A stretch of 46,872 nt of DNA. Origin: JBFXAF01 sp050178915. Its GTDB lineage: Bacteria > Pseudomonadota > Alphaproteobacteria > Rhizobiales > Rhizobiaceae. A model generated the notes under the pieces. The model made no database searches. It was not told where the DNA came from and worked only from the letters and a program-made list of their open reading frames with translations. The stretch spans positions 1-46,872 of the forward strand of contig JBFXFO010000008.1 of assembly GCA_050178915.1 (NCBI GenBank). The letters are read 5' to 3'. Below, piece after piece: positions 28,864 through 37,361 of the stretch; positions within the stretch are counted from its first letter, which is position 1, and every line of letters starts with the position of its first letter. The position numbers were made by a program, and so were the translations under genes.

Positions 28864-29586
28864 ATGACGGGCAAGCCCAGTTACAAGCGGGTTCTCCTGA
28901 AGGCATCCGGCGAGGCCCTGATGGGCCAGCAGGGTTTTGGCATCGACGTTTCGGTCGCCGACCGCATCGCCGCCGACATCAAGGAAGCCCGCGACATGGG
29001 CGTCGAGGTCGGCGTCGTGATCGGCGGCGGCAACATCTTCCGCGGCCTTGCGGTGGCCTCGAAAGGCGGCGACCGGATCACCGGCGATCACATGGGCATG
29101 CTGGCCACGGTGATCAACTCGCTGGCGTTGCGCACCTCGCTGGTCAAGATCGGCGTCGAGACGGTGGTGCTCTCGGCGATCGCCATGCCGGAGATCTGCG
29201 AGAGCTTCTCCCAGCGCCAGGCGATGGCCTACATGGACCAGGGCAAGGTGGTGATCTTCGCCGGCGGCACCGGCAACCCGTTCTTCACCACTGATTCGGC
29301 AGCCGCGCTGCGCGCCGCCGAGATCGGCGCCGACGCGCTGTTCAAGGGAACGCAGGTGGACGGCGTCTATTCGGCCGACCCGAAGAAGGACAAGACCGCC
29401 ACCCGCTACGAGCGCCTCACGCATGAGGAAGTGCTGGCGAAGGGCCTGTCCATCATGGACACTGCGGCGATCGCCCTTGCGCGCGAAAACAACATTCCGA
29501 TAATCGTCTATTCGATACATGAGAGCGGTGGCTTCGGTGAAATCCTGCGCGGCGGTGGTCGTTGCACGATCGTCTCCGAAGCATGA
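28864..29586 (+). CDS. pyrH: UMP kinase
   Basis: Phosphorylates UMP to UDP; hexameric amino-acid-kinase-fold enzyme of pyrimidine synthesis, 240 residues. It begins MTGKPSYKRVLLKASGEALM, with VIGGGNIFRG as the phosphate-binding loop and FAGGTGNPFFTTDSAAALRA as the family signature. I chose ATG 28864 (GAGGATC just upstream); a GTG at 28804 in frame falls inside the deduced promoter. frr follows after 18 bp, starting the pyrH-frr-uppS-cdsA block. Confidence 0.96.
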   Translation: MTGKPSYKRVLLKASGEALMGQQGFGIDVSVADRIAADIKEARDMGVEVGVVIGGGNIFRGLAVASKGGDRITGDHMGMLATVINSLALRTSLVKIGVETVVLSAIAMPEICESFSQRQAMAYMDQGKVVIFAGGTGNPFFTTDSAAALRAAEIGADALFKGTQVDGVYSADPKKDKTATRYERLTHEEVLAKGLSIMDTAAIALARENNIPIIVYSIHESGGFGEILRGGGRCTIVSEA

Positions 29587-29604
29587 TCGCCAAAGGAGAC
29601 AAGC

Positions 29605-30165
29605 ATGGCTGAAGGCGCCGACTTCAAGGATCTACAGAGACGCATGGATGGCGCGGTGAGCGCCTTCAAGAACGACCTGGCGTCGTTGCGCACCGGGCGT
29701 GCGTCCAGCAACCTGCTCGATCCGATCAACGTGCAGGCCTACGGCTCCAGCATGCCGATCAATCAGGTCGGTACCGTCTCCGTGCCTGAGGCCCGCATGA
29801 TCGCGGTTTCGGTGTGGGACAAGACGCTGGTGGGCGCCGTTGACCGCGCCATCCGCGAGGCCAATCTCGGCTTCAACCCGATCGTCGACGGCACCACGCT
29901 GCGCATTCCGCTGCCGGAACTCAACGAGCAGCGCCGCAAGGAACTGGTAAAGATCGCGCACCAATATGCCGAGCAGGCGCGCGTCGCCGCCCGGCACGTG
30001 CGTCGCGACGGCATGGAGAACGTCAAGAAGGCGGAGAAGGACGGCGCGATCAGCCAGGACGATCTGCACGTGCAGACCGACAAGGTGCAGAAGATGACCG
30101 ACGACGCGATCCACGCGATCGATGGCCTGCTCACCGAAAAGGAAGCGGAAATCATGCAGGTCTGA
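29605..30165 (+). CDS. frr: Ribosome recycling factor
   Basis: Splits post-termination ribosomes together with EF-G; 186 residues, the standard length. Signatures include LRTGRASSNLLDPINVQAYG near residues 29-48, and LPELNEQRRKELVKIAHQYA in the second half. AAAGGAGAC lies 4 bases before the ATG. It lies 18 bp after pyrH and 38 bp before uppS, the usual order. Confidence 0.97.
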   Translation: MAEGADFKDLQRRMDGAVSAFKNDLASLRTGRASSNLLDPINVQAYGSSMPINQVGTVSVPEARMIAVSVWDKTLVGAVDRAIREANLGFNPIVDGTTLRIPLPELNEQRRKELVKIAHQYAEQARVAARHVRRDGMENVKKAEKDGAISQDDLHVQTDKVQKMTDDAIHAIDGLLTEKEAEIMQV

Positions 30166-30203
30166 GCGCGCGGTCGCGGGCGCCAGCTGGAGCAGGTGGG
30201 ATC

Positions 30204-30926
30204 ATGACGACGCCCGCGCATGTCGCGATCATCATGGACGGCAATGGCCGCTGGGCGCAGTCCCGCGGCCTGCCGCGCCTGGCGGGGCATCGCGCCGGCG
30301 TGGAGGCTCTGCGCCAGACCGTCAAGGCGGCGCGTGAACTCGGCATCTCATGGCTCACGGTCTATGCGTTCTCGTCGGAGAACTGGTCGCGACCGAAATC
30401 CGAGGTCACCGACCTCATGGGACTGCTCAAGTTTTTCATCCGCCGCGACCTTGCCGACATGCACCGGCAGGGGGTGCGCGTGCGCATCATCGGTGATCGC
30501 ACCGGCCTGGCGAAGGACATCGCGGCGCTCCTCGACGAGGCCGAGTCGCTGACGCGCGACAACCGCGCGCTGACGTTTGTCGTCGCCTTCAACTATGGCG
30601 GTCGCGACGAGATCGTGCGCGCGGCGCGCAAGCTTGCCGAGCAGGCGAGGGCAGGGCAGATCGACCCGCAGGCGATCACGGCGGAAAGCTTCGCCGCCCG
30701 TCTCGACACCGCCGATATTCCCGACCCGGATCTCGTCATCCGCACCAGCGGGGAGATCCGGCTGTCGAACTTCCTGCCGTGGCAGGCCGCCTACAGCGAA
30801 CTGGTCTTCCTGCCATGCTACTGGCCGGACTTCGGCCGCAGCCACCTGGTCGAGGCGCTGAACACATTCGCGACGCGCGAGCGGCGGTTTGGCGGCGTCA
30901 CGCCGCCGCGCGACGTAGCGCTGTGA
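30204..30926 (+). CDS. uppS: Undecaprenyl diphosphate synthase (isoprenyl transferase)
   Basis: Condenses isopentenyl diphosphate units to the C55 carrier lipid used for peptidoglycan and polysaccharides; 240 residues. Signatures are IIMDGNGRWAQSRGLPRLAG with the catalytic aspartate, YAFSSENWSRP, and DLVIRTSGEIRLSNFLPWQ. It is the third gene of the pyrH block. cdsA starts 40 bp downstream. Confidence 0.95.
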   Translation: MTTPAHVAIIMDGNGRWAQSRGLPRLAGHRAGVEALRQTVKAARELGISWLTVYAFSSENWSRPKSEVTDLMGLLKFFIRRDLADMHRQGVRVRIIGDRTGLAKDIAALLDEAESLTRDNRALTFVVAFNYGGRDEIVRAARKLAEQARAGQIDPQAITAESFAARLDTADIPDPDLVIRTSGEIRLSNFLPWQAAYSELVFLPCYWPDFGRSHLVEALNTFATRERRFGGVTPPRDVAL

Positions 30927-30966
30927 TCGCGGCGCCACCCGGCATCTGCCAAGCGGTCAACGATCG

Positions 30967-31779
30967 ATGACCAATCTTGAGCTGCGCATCGTTTCGGCCG
31001 TCGCACTTGCCGTTCCCGCGCTGGCGCTGACCTGGCTCGGCGACATCTGGTTCCGCATTCTCATGGCGGCGATGGGAGCCGTGATCCTTGCCGAATGGGC
31101 GATGATGTCGGGTCATTCCGGGTCGCTGCGGCGGGTGGCCGTGCCGGCCGTGGCGATGATCGTGCTGCTGGTCATGCTGGTGATAGGCCTGTCGGCATGG
31201 CAGCTTCTGGTCGCCGCGGCGATTGGCGTGGCGCTGGTGTTCGCTGATGCAAGAATGCGCGGCGACCCTGCCGACCTGGCGCTCGCCTTTGCCTACGCCG
31301 CCCTCTCGGCGCTGGCGCTGGCGCTGTTGCGCGGCGCCGACACGGCGGGACTGTGGGCGATCCTGTTCCTTTTCGCGGTCGTCTGGGCGACCGACATCCT
31401 CGCCTACTTCGTCGGCCGCGCGCTCGGCGGCCCGAAACTCGCGCCGTCCATTTCGCCCGGAAAGACCTGGAGCGGCGCGGTCGGCGGGGCGGTGGGTGGC
31501 ACGGTCGCGGGCTCGGTTGTGGCACTGCTCGCAGGCGCATCGGGTGTCTGGTTCGTGCCGGTCGCCCTGCTCCTGTCGGCGACGTCGCAGATTGGCGACC
31601 TCTTCGAATCGGCCGTCAAGCGCCGCTACGGCGTGAAGGATTCCAGCCGTCTCATCCCCGGGCACGGGGGTATGATGGATCGCATCGACGGTCTTGTGGC
31701 GGCGGCGGTGATCCTCTACGTGATCGGCGCCGGCTTCGCGGGACTGGATTTCCCGTCCGCCGGACTGTTCGCGCCCTGA
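30967..31779 (+). CDS. cdsA: Phosphatidate cytidylyltransferase
   Basis: Integral membrane enzyme that makes CDP-diacylglycerol, the precursor of all bacterial phospholipids; 270 residues with about eight hydrophobic helices. The C-terminal signature KRRYGVKDSSRLIPGHGGMM followed by DRIDGL is diagnostic, and SISPGKTWSGAVGG is the upstream conserved loop. Relatives commonly have dxr next; here only 113 bp separate it from rseP. Confidence 0.95.
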   Translation: MTNLELRIVSAVALAVPALALTWLGDIWFRILMAAMGAVILAEWAMMSGHSGSLRRVAVPAVAMIVLLVMLVIGLSAWQLLVAAAIGVALVFADARMRGDPADLALAFAYAALSALALALLRGADTAGLWAILFLFAVVWATDILAYFVGRALGGPKLAPSISPGKTWSGAVGGAVGGTVAGSVVALLAGASGVWFVPVALLLSATSQIGDLFESAVKRRYGVKDSSRLIPGHGGMMDRIDGLVAAAVILYVIGAGFAGLDFPSAGLFAP

Positions 31780-31892
31780 CGGCGCAAGCTCCGCGACAGC
31801 TTGATCCGCCCATGGTCCGGTCCGGAGCCACGGATTCGCCCGGATCGGGTTGAGATTCGCATGATCTCCAACAAGCCTCCCCGGGAGCCCAC

Positions 31893-33032
31893 TTGCCCGA
31901 CGCCCTGACATCGATCTTCAGCACCGACGGCATTCTGGTCGGCACGATCATTCCGTTCCTGTTCGTCCTGACCATCGTCGTCTTCGTGCACGAGATGGGC
32001 CACTACCTCGTCGGCCGCTGGTGCGGCATCGGCGTCACCGCCTTCTCGATCGGCTTCGGTCCCGAGCTCGTCGGCTTCAATGACCGGCGCGGAACCCGCT
32101 GGAAGCTCAGCGCCATCCCGCTCGGCGGCTACGTGAAGTTCGTCGGCGACATGGCGGTGACCAGCCAGCCGGACCAGCAGGCCAGCGAACGGCTGACGGA
32201 AGCGCAGAAGCGCGTCGCCTTCCACCTGCAGCCTGTGTGGAAGCGGGCACTCACGGTTTTTGCCGGCCCCGCGTTCAATTTCATCCTGACCATCGCCGTG
32301 TTTGCGGTGATGTTCGCCAGCTACGGACGCTACGTCAGCGAGCCTATGGTGGCCGAGGTGCGGGCCGACAGCCCGGCGGCCATCGCCGGCTTCATGCCCG
32401 GCGACCGTTTCGTCAGCGTTGACGGCCATGCCGTCGAGACCTTCGCCGATGTGCAGCGCTACGTCTCAGGCCGCGCCGGCGATGCCATCGTCTTCGTCAT
32501 GCTGCGCAACGGGCAGGAAGTCACGCTCACCGCCACCCCGGAGTTGAGCGAACAGACGGATGCCCTTGGAAACGTGGTGCGAATCGGTGTCATCGGTGTC
32601 GTCAACAACGACGAACTCGGACAGCCGCGGCTGATCGAGTACTCGCCCGGCGAGGCGGTGGGGCAGGCGGTGATCGAGACCGGCCATATCGTCGCACGGA
32701 CCGGACAGTTCCTGCAGCGTTTCGTGGTCGGCCGCGAGGACAAATGTCAGCTCGGCGGGCCTGTGCGCATCGCCGACATGGCCGGCAAGGCCGCGGCGCT
32801 CGGATTCGAGTGGCTTGTGCAGCTCGTGGCGCTGCTTTCGGTGGGAATCGGCATCCTTAACCTCTTGCCGATCCCGCCGCTGGACGGCGGCCATCTCGTG
32901 TTCTACGGCATCGAGGCAGCGACACGCCGGCCGGTGTCCGAGCGGGTGATGGAGTACGTCTATCGCGCGGGCATGTTCCTGGTGCTCGGATTCATGGCGT
33001 TCGTGCTTTGGAATGATCTGTTTGGGTGTTGA
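31893..33032 (+). CDS. rseP: RIP zinc metalloprotease RseP
   Basis: Intramembrane site-2 protease that cleaves membrane-anchored regulators; 379 residues. The zinc motif HEMGH lies at residues 33-37 in the first helix, a PDZ domain covers about 125-200, and NLLPIPPLDGGH is the second conserved motif in the C-terminal membrane part. The start is TTG at 31893, preceded by GGGAG. The upstream ATG at 31861 is out of frame, and the next in-frame ATG is within the zinc motif. It precedes bamA, consistent with an envelope-stress role. Confidence 0.94.
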   Translation: MPDALTSIFSTDGILVGTIIPFLFVLTIVVFVHEMGHYLVGRWCGIGVTAFSIGFGPELVGFNDRRGTRWKLSAIPLGGYVKFVGDMAVTSQPDQQASERLTEAQKRVAFHLQPVWKRALTVFAGPAFNFILTIAVFAVMFASYGRYVSEPMVAEVRADSPAAIAGFMPGDRFVSVDGHAVETFADVQRYVSGRAGDAIVFVMLRNGQEVTLTATPELSEQTDALGNVVRIGVIGVVNNDELGQPRLIEYSPGEAVGQAVIETGHIVARTGQFLQRFVVGREDKCQLGGPVRIADMAGKAAALGFEWLVQLVALLSVGIGILNLLPIPPLDGGHLVFYGIEAATRRPVSERVMEYVYRAGMFLVLGFMAFVLWNDLFGC

Positions 33033-33137
33033 TTTTGCGTGAGAATCCGGGTCTGTCCGGGGATAGCGTTGAGGGGACGTTTACCATAGCCGCCGTTAAG
33101 CGTGACGCGAATGCCACGGTGCGGCGCTAAGTAAGCG

Positions 33138-33149
33138 CTGGTTAACCAG
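33138..33149. promoter_or_regulatory. 12-bp palindrome upstream of bamA
   Basis: CTGGTTAACCAG is a perfect palindrome about 100 bp before the bamA ATG, in an otherwise unassigned 218-bp gap (33033-33250). It could be an operator for bamA. No clear sigma-70 promoter was identified in this gap. Confidence 0.3.
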
Positions 33150-33250
33150 AAACCTTGCGTGTAGGGAAAATCCGGCTAAGACGGTAATCTGTCACGATCG
33201 AGACGTGTGGATTTCTCGCCGTGGGGACATCGAGAAGGTACTAAGACCGC

Positions 33251-35617
33251 ATGAAGGCAGCATCGGGTATCATGAGCGCCATCGGGGCGGTTGCCATGGC
33301 GGTCGGCGTCGCGCTGACCGGTTCCGTGGCCGTGCAGATGGCTACTGTCACGACGGCTGAGGCCGCGGTCGTTCGCAACATCGAGGTCCGCGGCAACCGC
33401 CGCGTCGACGCGTCGACGATCCGCAGCTATGTGGGCATCCAGCCCGGCCAGAATTTCTCCGGCGCCGACATCGACGAGGCCGTGAAGCGGCTCTTCGCGA
33501 CCGGTCTGTTCGCCGACGTTCGGATCAATCAGGTCGGCGGGACGCTGGTCGTCGAAGTCGACGAATACTCCGTCATCAACCAGGTGCTGTTCCAGGGCAA
33601 CAAGAAGCTCAAGGACGCCGAGCTGGCGAATGCCGTGCAGTCGCAGCCGCGCGGCACCTTCTCCAACAGCCAGATGGAAGCCGACGTCGAGTCGATCCGT
33701 GAAGCCTATCGCCGCGTCGGCCGTGACGACGCGACCGTGACCGCGGAGGTCATGGATCTCGGCGAGAATCGCGTGAATGTGGTCTTCAAGATCCAGGAAG
33801 GTGGCCGCACCAAGATTGCGAGCATCAATTTCGTCGGCAACAACGCCTTCAGCGACCGTCGCCTCGCGGACGTCATCTCCACGAAGCGCTCGAACCTCTT
33901 CTCGTTCATGTTCCGCAACGACGTGTACGACGAGGATCGTCTGCGCGCCGACGAGGAGGCGCTGCGCCGCTTCTACTTCAACCGCGGCTACGCCGACTTC
34001 CAGGTGATTTCCGCCGTCGGTGAAATGGACGCGAGCGAGAACGAGTACACCATTACCATCACTGTCGAGGAGGGTGAGCGCTACACCTTCGGTGACGTTT
34101 CGATCGAAAGCACGATCGAGGGCGTGACGCCGGAGCAGCTCAACTCGCTGGTCGAGACACATCGGGGCGATGTCTACAGCGCCAAGAATGTCGAAGACTC
34201 GATCATCGCCCTTACCGAGCGCATGGCGGGCATGGGCTACGCCTTCGCTCAGGTGACCCCGCGCGGCGACCGCAACTTCGAAACCCGCACGATTTCCGTG
34301 GTCTACACCGTGGATGAAGGCCAGCGCGCCTACATCGAGCGGATCGAGATCCGCGGCAACACCCGCACGCGTGACTATGTCATTCGTCGCGAGTTCGACA
34401 TCAGCGAGGGCGATGCCTTCAACCAGGTACTGGTGCAGCGCGCCAAGCGCCGCCTCGAAGACCTCGACTTCTTCACGGCCGTCGAGATTTCGACCGCGCC
34501 TGGCTCCGAGCCGGACCAGGTCGTGCTCGTCGTCGATGTCGTGGAAAAGGCGACGGGCGAGTTCTCGGTCGGCGCCGGCTACCAGACCGGTGGCGATACC
34601 AAGGGCGTCGTGCTCGAAGGTTCGGTGGGCGAGCGCAACTTCCTCGGCCGCGGCCAGTTCATCAAGGTGTCGGTCGGCGGCGGCAAGAACGCCCGCGACT
34701 TCACCCTGTCCTTCACGGAACCCTATTTCCTGGGCAGGCGCATCGCGGCCGGCTTCGACGTCTTCAAGCAGAGCCGGACCTACACCAACTACAAGAGCGA
34801 GATCATCGGCGGCACGATCCGCTTCGGCCTGCCGATCACCGAGCACCTGTCGACGCAGCTCGCCTACAACATCTCGCGGGAGAAGTACTCCTTCACCAGC
34901 GGATGCGACGTGAACGGCAACGGTGTCATCGATCCGGGCGAGTGCTTCGTGTCTCCGTCGATCATTGGTGGCGTCGCCGCCAGCCCGTGGATCAAGTCGT
35001 CCGTGAGCGGCGCGATCATCTACAACACGATCGACGACATGAAGAACCCGCATGACGGCATCTACGCCAACCTGACGCTGGAAATTGCCGGCCTGGGCGG
35101 CAATGCCAAGTTCGCCAAGGTCACCGGCCGTGCCAACTACTTCCGCACGCTGTCGGAAGAGTTCGACATGGTCGGCCTGATCACCGTCGGCGGCGGCCAT
35201 GTGCAGGGCTTCGGCAACAACGGCCTGCGCGTGTTCGACATGTTCCAGAGCACCGACCGCATCATCCGCGGCTTCGAGTATGGCGGCATTGGCCCGATGG
35301 ATGCGGCGACGGCCGAGTCGCTGGGCGGCACCACCTACTTCCACGCCACGGCTGAAATCCAGTTCCCGCTGCCGGTGCTGCCGGAGAGCTACGGCCTGCG
35401 CGGCGCCTTCTTCGCCGACGCCGCGACGCTCTACGGCAACAAGTTCGCCGGCGTGAACGCTGCCACGACGGGCATGTCGCTGCGTGCGTCGGCCGGCGCC
35501 AGCCTGATCTGGGCGTCACCGTTCGGGCCGCTGCGTGTCGACTACGCGATCCCGCTGAAGAAGCTGCCGACCGACAAGGTGCAGAACTTCAACTTCGGCA
35601 TCTCGACTCGCTTCTGA
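33251..35617 (+). CDS. bamA: Outer membrane protein assembly factor BamA
   Basis: Omp85-family insertase that folds beta-barrel proteins into the outer membrane; 788 residues. It has a long signal peptide ending near TTAEAAVV (about residue 37), then five POTRA repeats (about 39-370). The C-terminal barrel (about 385-788) includes GEFSVGAGYQTGGDTKG and YGLRGAFFADAATLYG and ends in the outer-membrane sorting residue F (FGISTRF). An insertion with four glycine/asparagine-rich acidic residues and two cysteines (GCDVNGNGVIDPGECF, near residues 553-568) resembles a calcium-binding loop. A terminator follows. Confidence 0.96.
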   Translation: MKAASGIMSAIGAVAMAVGVALTGSVAVQMATVTTAEAAVVRNIEVRGNRRVDASTIRSYVGIQPGQNFSGADIDEAVKRLFATGLFADVRINQVGGTLVVEVDEYSVINQVLFQGNKKLKDAELANAVQSQPRGTFSNSQMEADVESIREAYRRVGRDDATVTAEVMDLGENRVNVVFKIQEGGRTKIASINFVGNNAFSDRRLADVISTKRSNLFSFMFRNDVYDEDRLRADEEALRRFYFNRGYADFQVISAVGEMDASENEYTITITVEEGERYTFGDVSIESTIEGVTPEQLNSLVETHRGDVYSAKNVEDSIIALTERMAGMGYAFAQVTPRGDRNFETRTISVVYTVDEGQRAYIERIEIRGNTRTRDYVIRREFDISEGDAFNQVLVQRAKRRLEDLDFFTAVEISTAPGSEPDQVVLVVDVVEKATGEFSVGAGYQTGGDTKGVVLEGSVGERNFLGRGQFIKVSVGGGKNARDFTLSFTEPYFLGRRIAAGFDVFKQSRTYTNYKSEIIGGTIRFGLPITEHLSTQLAYNISREKYSFTSGCDVNGNGVIDPGECFVSPSIIGGVAASPWIKSSVSGAIIYNTIDDMKNPHDGIYANLTLEIAGLGGNAKFAKVTGRANYFRTLSEEFDMVGLITVGGGHVQGFGNNGLRVFDMFQSTDRIIRGFEYGGIGPMDAATAESLGGTTYFHATAEIQFPLPVLPESYGLRGAFFADAATLYGNKFAGVNAATTGMSLRASAGASLIWASPFGPLRVDYAIPLKKLPTDKVQNFNFGISTRF

Positions 35618-35623
35618 TGAATT

Positions 35624-35661
35624 CGGCCCCGCGTGACCATCACGCGGGGCCGTTTCGCTCT
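35624..35661 (+). terminator. Rho-independent terminator after bamA
   Basis: CGGCCCCGCGTG (35624-35635), loop ACCAT, CACGCGGGGCCG (35641-35652): a perfect 12-bp stem, followed by TTTCGCTCT. It implies that lpxD has its own promoter in 35662-35835, although none was convincing by eye. Confidence 0.85.
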
Positions 35662-35835
35662 CTGCAAGCCGTTCGATCTCAGCCAGCCTGACCGCCTTCG
35701 GCCCCAACCCGGGCGGGCAAAGCTGCCGAAGCTCCTTGCACGCATCGAACCGTATGCTAGGAACCCGCGAGGCTTCGAGAGTCGCGCGCGGCTGCCTTTT
35801 CGGCCGGAGGCAGGGCCAGGCGCGGATATGGTGAT

Positions 35836-36894
35836 ATGACGGATCCGGTCTTTTTCGCACCGACGCGACCCTATACGGCGGCCGAGCTCGCCGAGCTGAC
35901 GGGCGCGAAGCTTGCGAATCCCGCCGATGCATCCGTGGAGATCACCGGCCTTTCGTCCATTTCGGAGGGTGGCCAGGGTCGACTGATATATGTCGATGGC
36001 AAGCGCAACGCAGCGACCATGAAGTCGCTTGTTGCCGCCGCCATACTCTGCCCGCCGGAATTCGCCGCCGATGTCCCGAAAGGCATCGCGCAACTGCTGA
36101 CGACCTCACCGCAGCGCGCTTTCGCACTCGTCGGCCGCACGCTCTATCCGGGAACCACGATCCCGGGTCGCTGGACGGACGCCACCGGCGTCTCGCCGCA
36201 CGCCTATGTTGCCTCGACGGCGACCGTCGAGGCAGGCGCCATCGTCGAGGCCGGCGCGTCGATCGGCCCGGGTGCAGCGGTTGGCGCCGGCACCGTGATC
36301 TCTCCGAACGCCGTCATCGGCCCCGGCTGTCACATCGGCCGCGATGGTTATGTCGGCCCGGGCGCGACGATCCAGTGTGCACTGATCGGCAACAGGGTGT
36401 CGATCCACCAGGGGGCTTCCATCGGGCAGGACGGGTTCGGCTTCGTCGCCGGCCCGCGCGGACCCGAGCGCATCCCGCACATCGGGCGCGTGATCATCCA
36501 GGATGATGTCGAGATCGGCGCGAACAGCACGGTCGACCGCGGAACGCTTGGGGACACCGTCATCGGCGAGGGCACGAAGATCGACAATCTGGTGCAGATT
36601 GCCCACAATGTGCGGGTCGGCAGGTTCTGCTTCATCGCAGGCCACTGCGGGCTGTCCGGCTCGGTGACGCTAGCCGACGGGGTCATGCTGGGCGGCCGCG
36701 TGGGCATCGCCGATCATGTCAGCATCGGAGCCGGCGCTCAGATCGCGGCATCGTCCGGCCTGATGCACGATGTGCCGGCCGGCGAGCGCTGGGCTGGGTC
36801 GCCAGCGCGCCCGGTGCGTGAATTTTTCAGGGAAGTGGCTGCCATACGCAGCCTGATCAAGCCAAAGGACAGGAAGGGGGATCGCGATGGATGA
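35836..36894 (+). CDS. lpxD: UDP-3-O-acylglucosamine N-acyltransferase LpxD
   Basis: Adds the second hydroxyacyl chain in lipid A synthesis; 352 residues, trimeric left-handed beta helix. An N-terminal LpxD domain (about 1-105) precedes hexapeptide repeats (about 110-310) such as VIGPGCHIGRDGYVGPGATI. IAHNVRVGRFCFIAGHCGLS contains the catalytic histidine region. The start has only a weak ribosome-binding site. It overlaps fabZ by 8 bp, so the lpxD-fabZ-lpxA-lpxI-lpxB run is probably one operon. Confidence 0.95.
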   Translation: MTDPVFFAPTRPYTAAELAELTGAKLANPADASVEITGLSSISEGGQGRLIYVDGKRNAATMKSLVAAAILCPPEFAADVPKGIAQLLTTSPQRAFALVGRTLYPGTTIPGRWTDATGVSPHAYVASTATVEAGAIVEAGASIGPGAAVGAGTVISPNAVIGPGCHIGRDGYVGPGATIQCALIGNRVSIHQGASIGQDGFGFVAGPRGPERIPHIGRVIIQDDVEIGANSTVDRGTLGDTVIGEGTKIDNLVQIAHNVRVGRFCFIAGHCGLSGSVTLADGVMLGGRVGIADHVSIGAGAQIAASSGLMHDVPAGERWAGSPARPVREFFREVAAIRSLIKPKDRKGDRDG

Positions 36895-37357
36895 AAAGGC
36901 AGGCGCGACCTTGGACGCGGTGGACATCTACGAGCTCCTGAAGCTCATACCGCACCGCTATCCGTTCTTGATGGTGGACAAGATCATCGAGATCAACGGC
37001 GATGAATCGGCCATCGGCATCAAGAACGTGACGATCAACGAACCGTTCTTCCAGGGCCATTTCCCCTCACAGCCCGTCATGCCCGGCGTCATGATCGTCG
37101 AGGCGATGGCGCAGACCGCAGGCGCGATTTGCATCCGCAGCGTTGGCGCCGGGGGCAAGGCGATCGTCTATTTCATGACCATCGACAACGCCAAGTTCCG
37201 CAAGCCCGTGGTGCCGGGCGACCGCATCGAAATTCACGCGAAGAAACAGAAGAAGCGCGGCAACATCTGGCGCTTCGCGTGCGAGGCGCTGGTCGATGGC
37301 AACAAGGTCGCCGAGGCCGAGATCTCCGCGATGATGGTCATCGACGAAAAGCGCTGA
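36887..37357 (+). CDS. fabZ: 3-hydroxyacyl-ACP dehydratase FabZ
   Basis: Dehydrates beta-hydroxyacyl-ACP in fatty acid synthesis and so competes with LpxA/LpxD for hydroxyacyl-ACP; 156 residues, hotdog fold. The catalytic motif is FFQGHFPSQPVMPGVMIVEA with the active histidine and, further on, the glutamate. IPHRYPFLMVDKI is the conserved N-terminal segment. It starts within the last 8 bp of lpxD (AAGGGGGAT upstream of the ATG). lpxA follows after 4 bp. Confidence 0.96.
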   Translation: MDEKAGATLDAVDIYELLKLIPHRYPFLMVDKIIEINGDESAIGIKNVTINEPFFQGHFPSQPVMPGVMIVEAMAQTAGAICIRSVGAGGKAIVYFMTIDNAKFRKPVVPGDRIEIHAKKQKKRGNIWRFACEALVDGNKVAEAEISAMMVIDEKR

Positions 37358-37361
37358 TCGC

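Noticed and set aside
33090..33150. Possible CtrA site (TTAA-containing motifs) before bamA
   Set aside because: The two TTAA elements are not 7 bases apart, so the TTAA-N7-TTAA pattern is not met.
33176..35344. Very long open frame on the minus strand across bamA
   Set aside because: High GC makes stop codons rare in antisense frames. The text resembles no known protein and lies entirely opposite a certain BamA.
35735..35758. lpxD promoter using CTTGCA and TATGCT
   Set aside because: The spacer is only 12 bases, too short for sigma-70.
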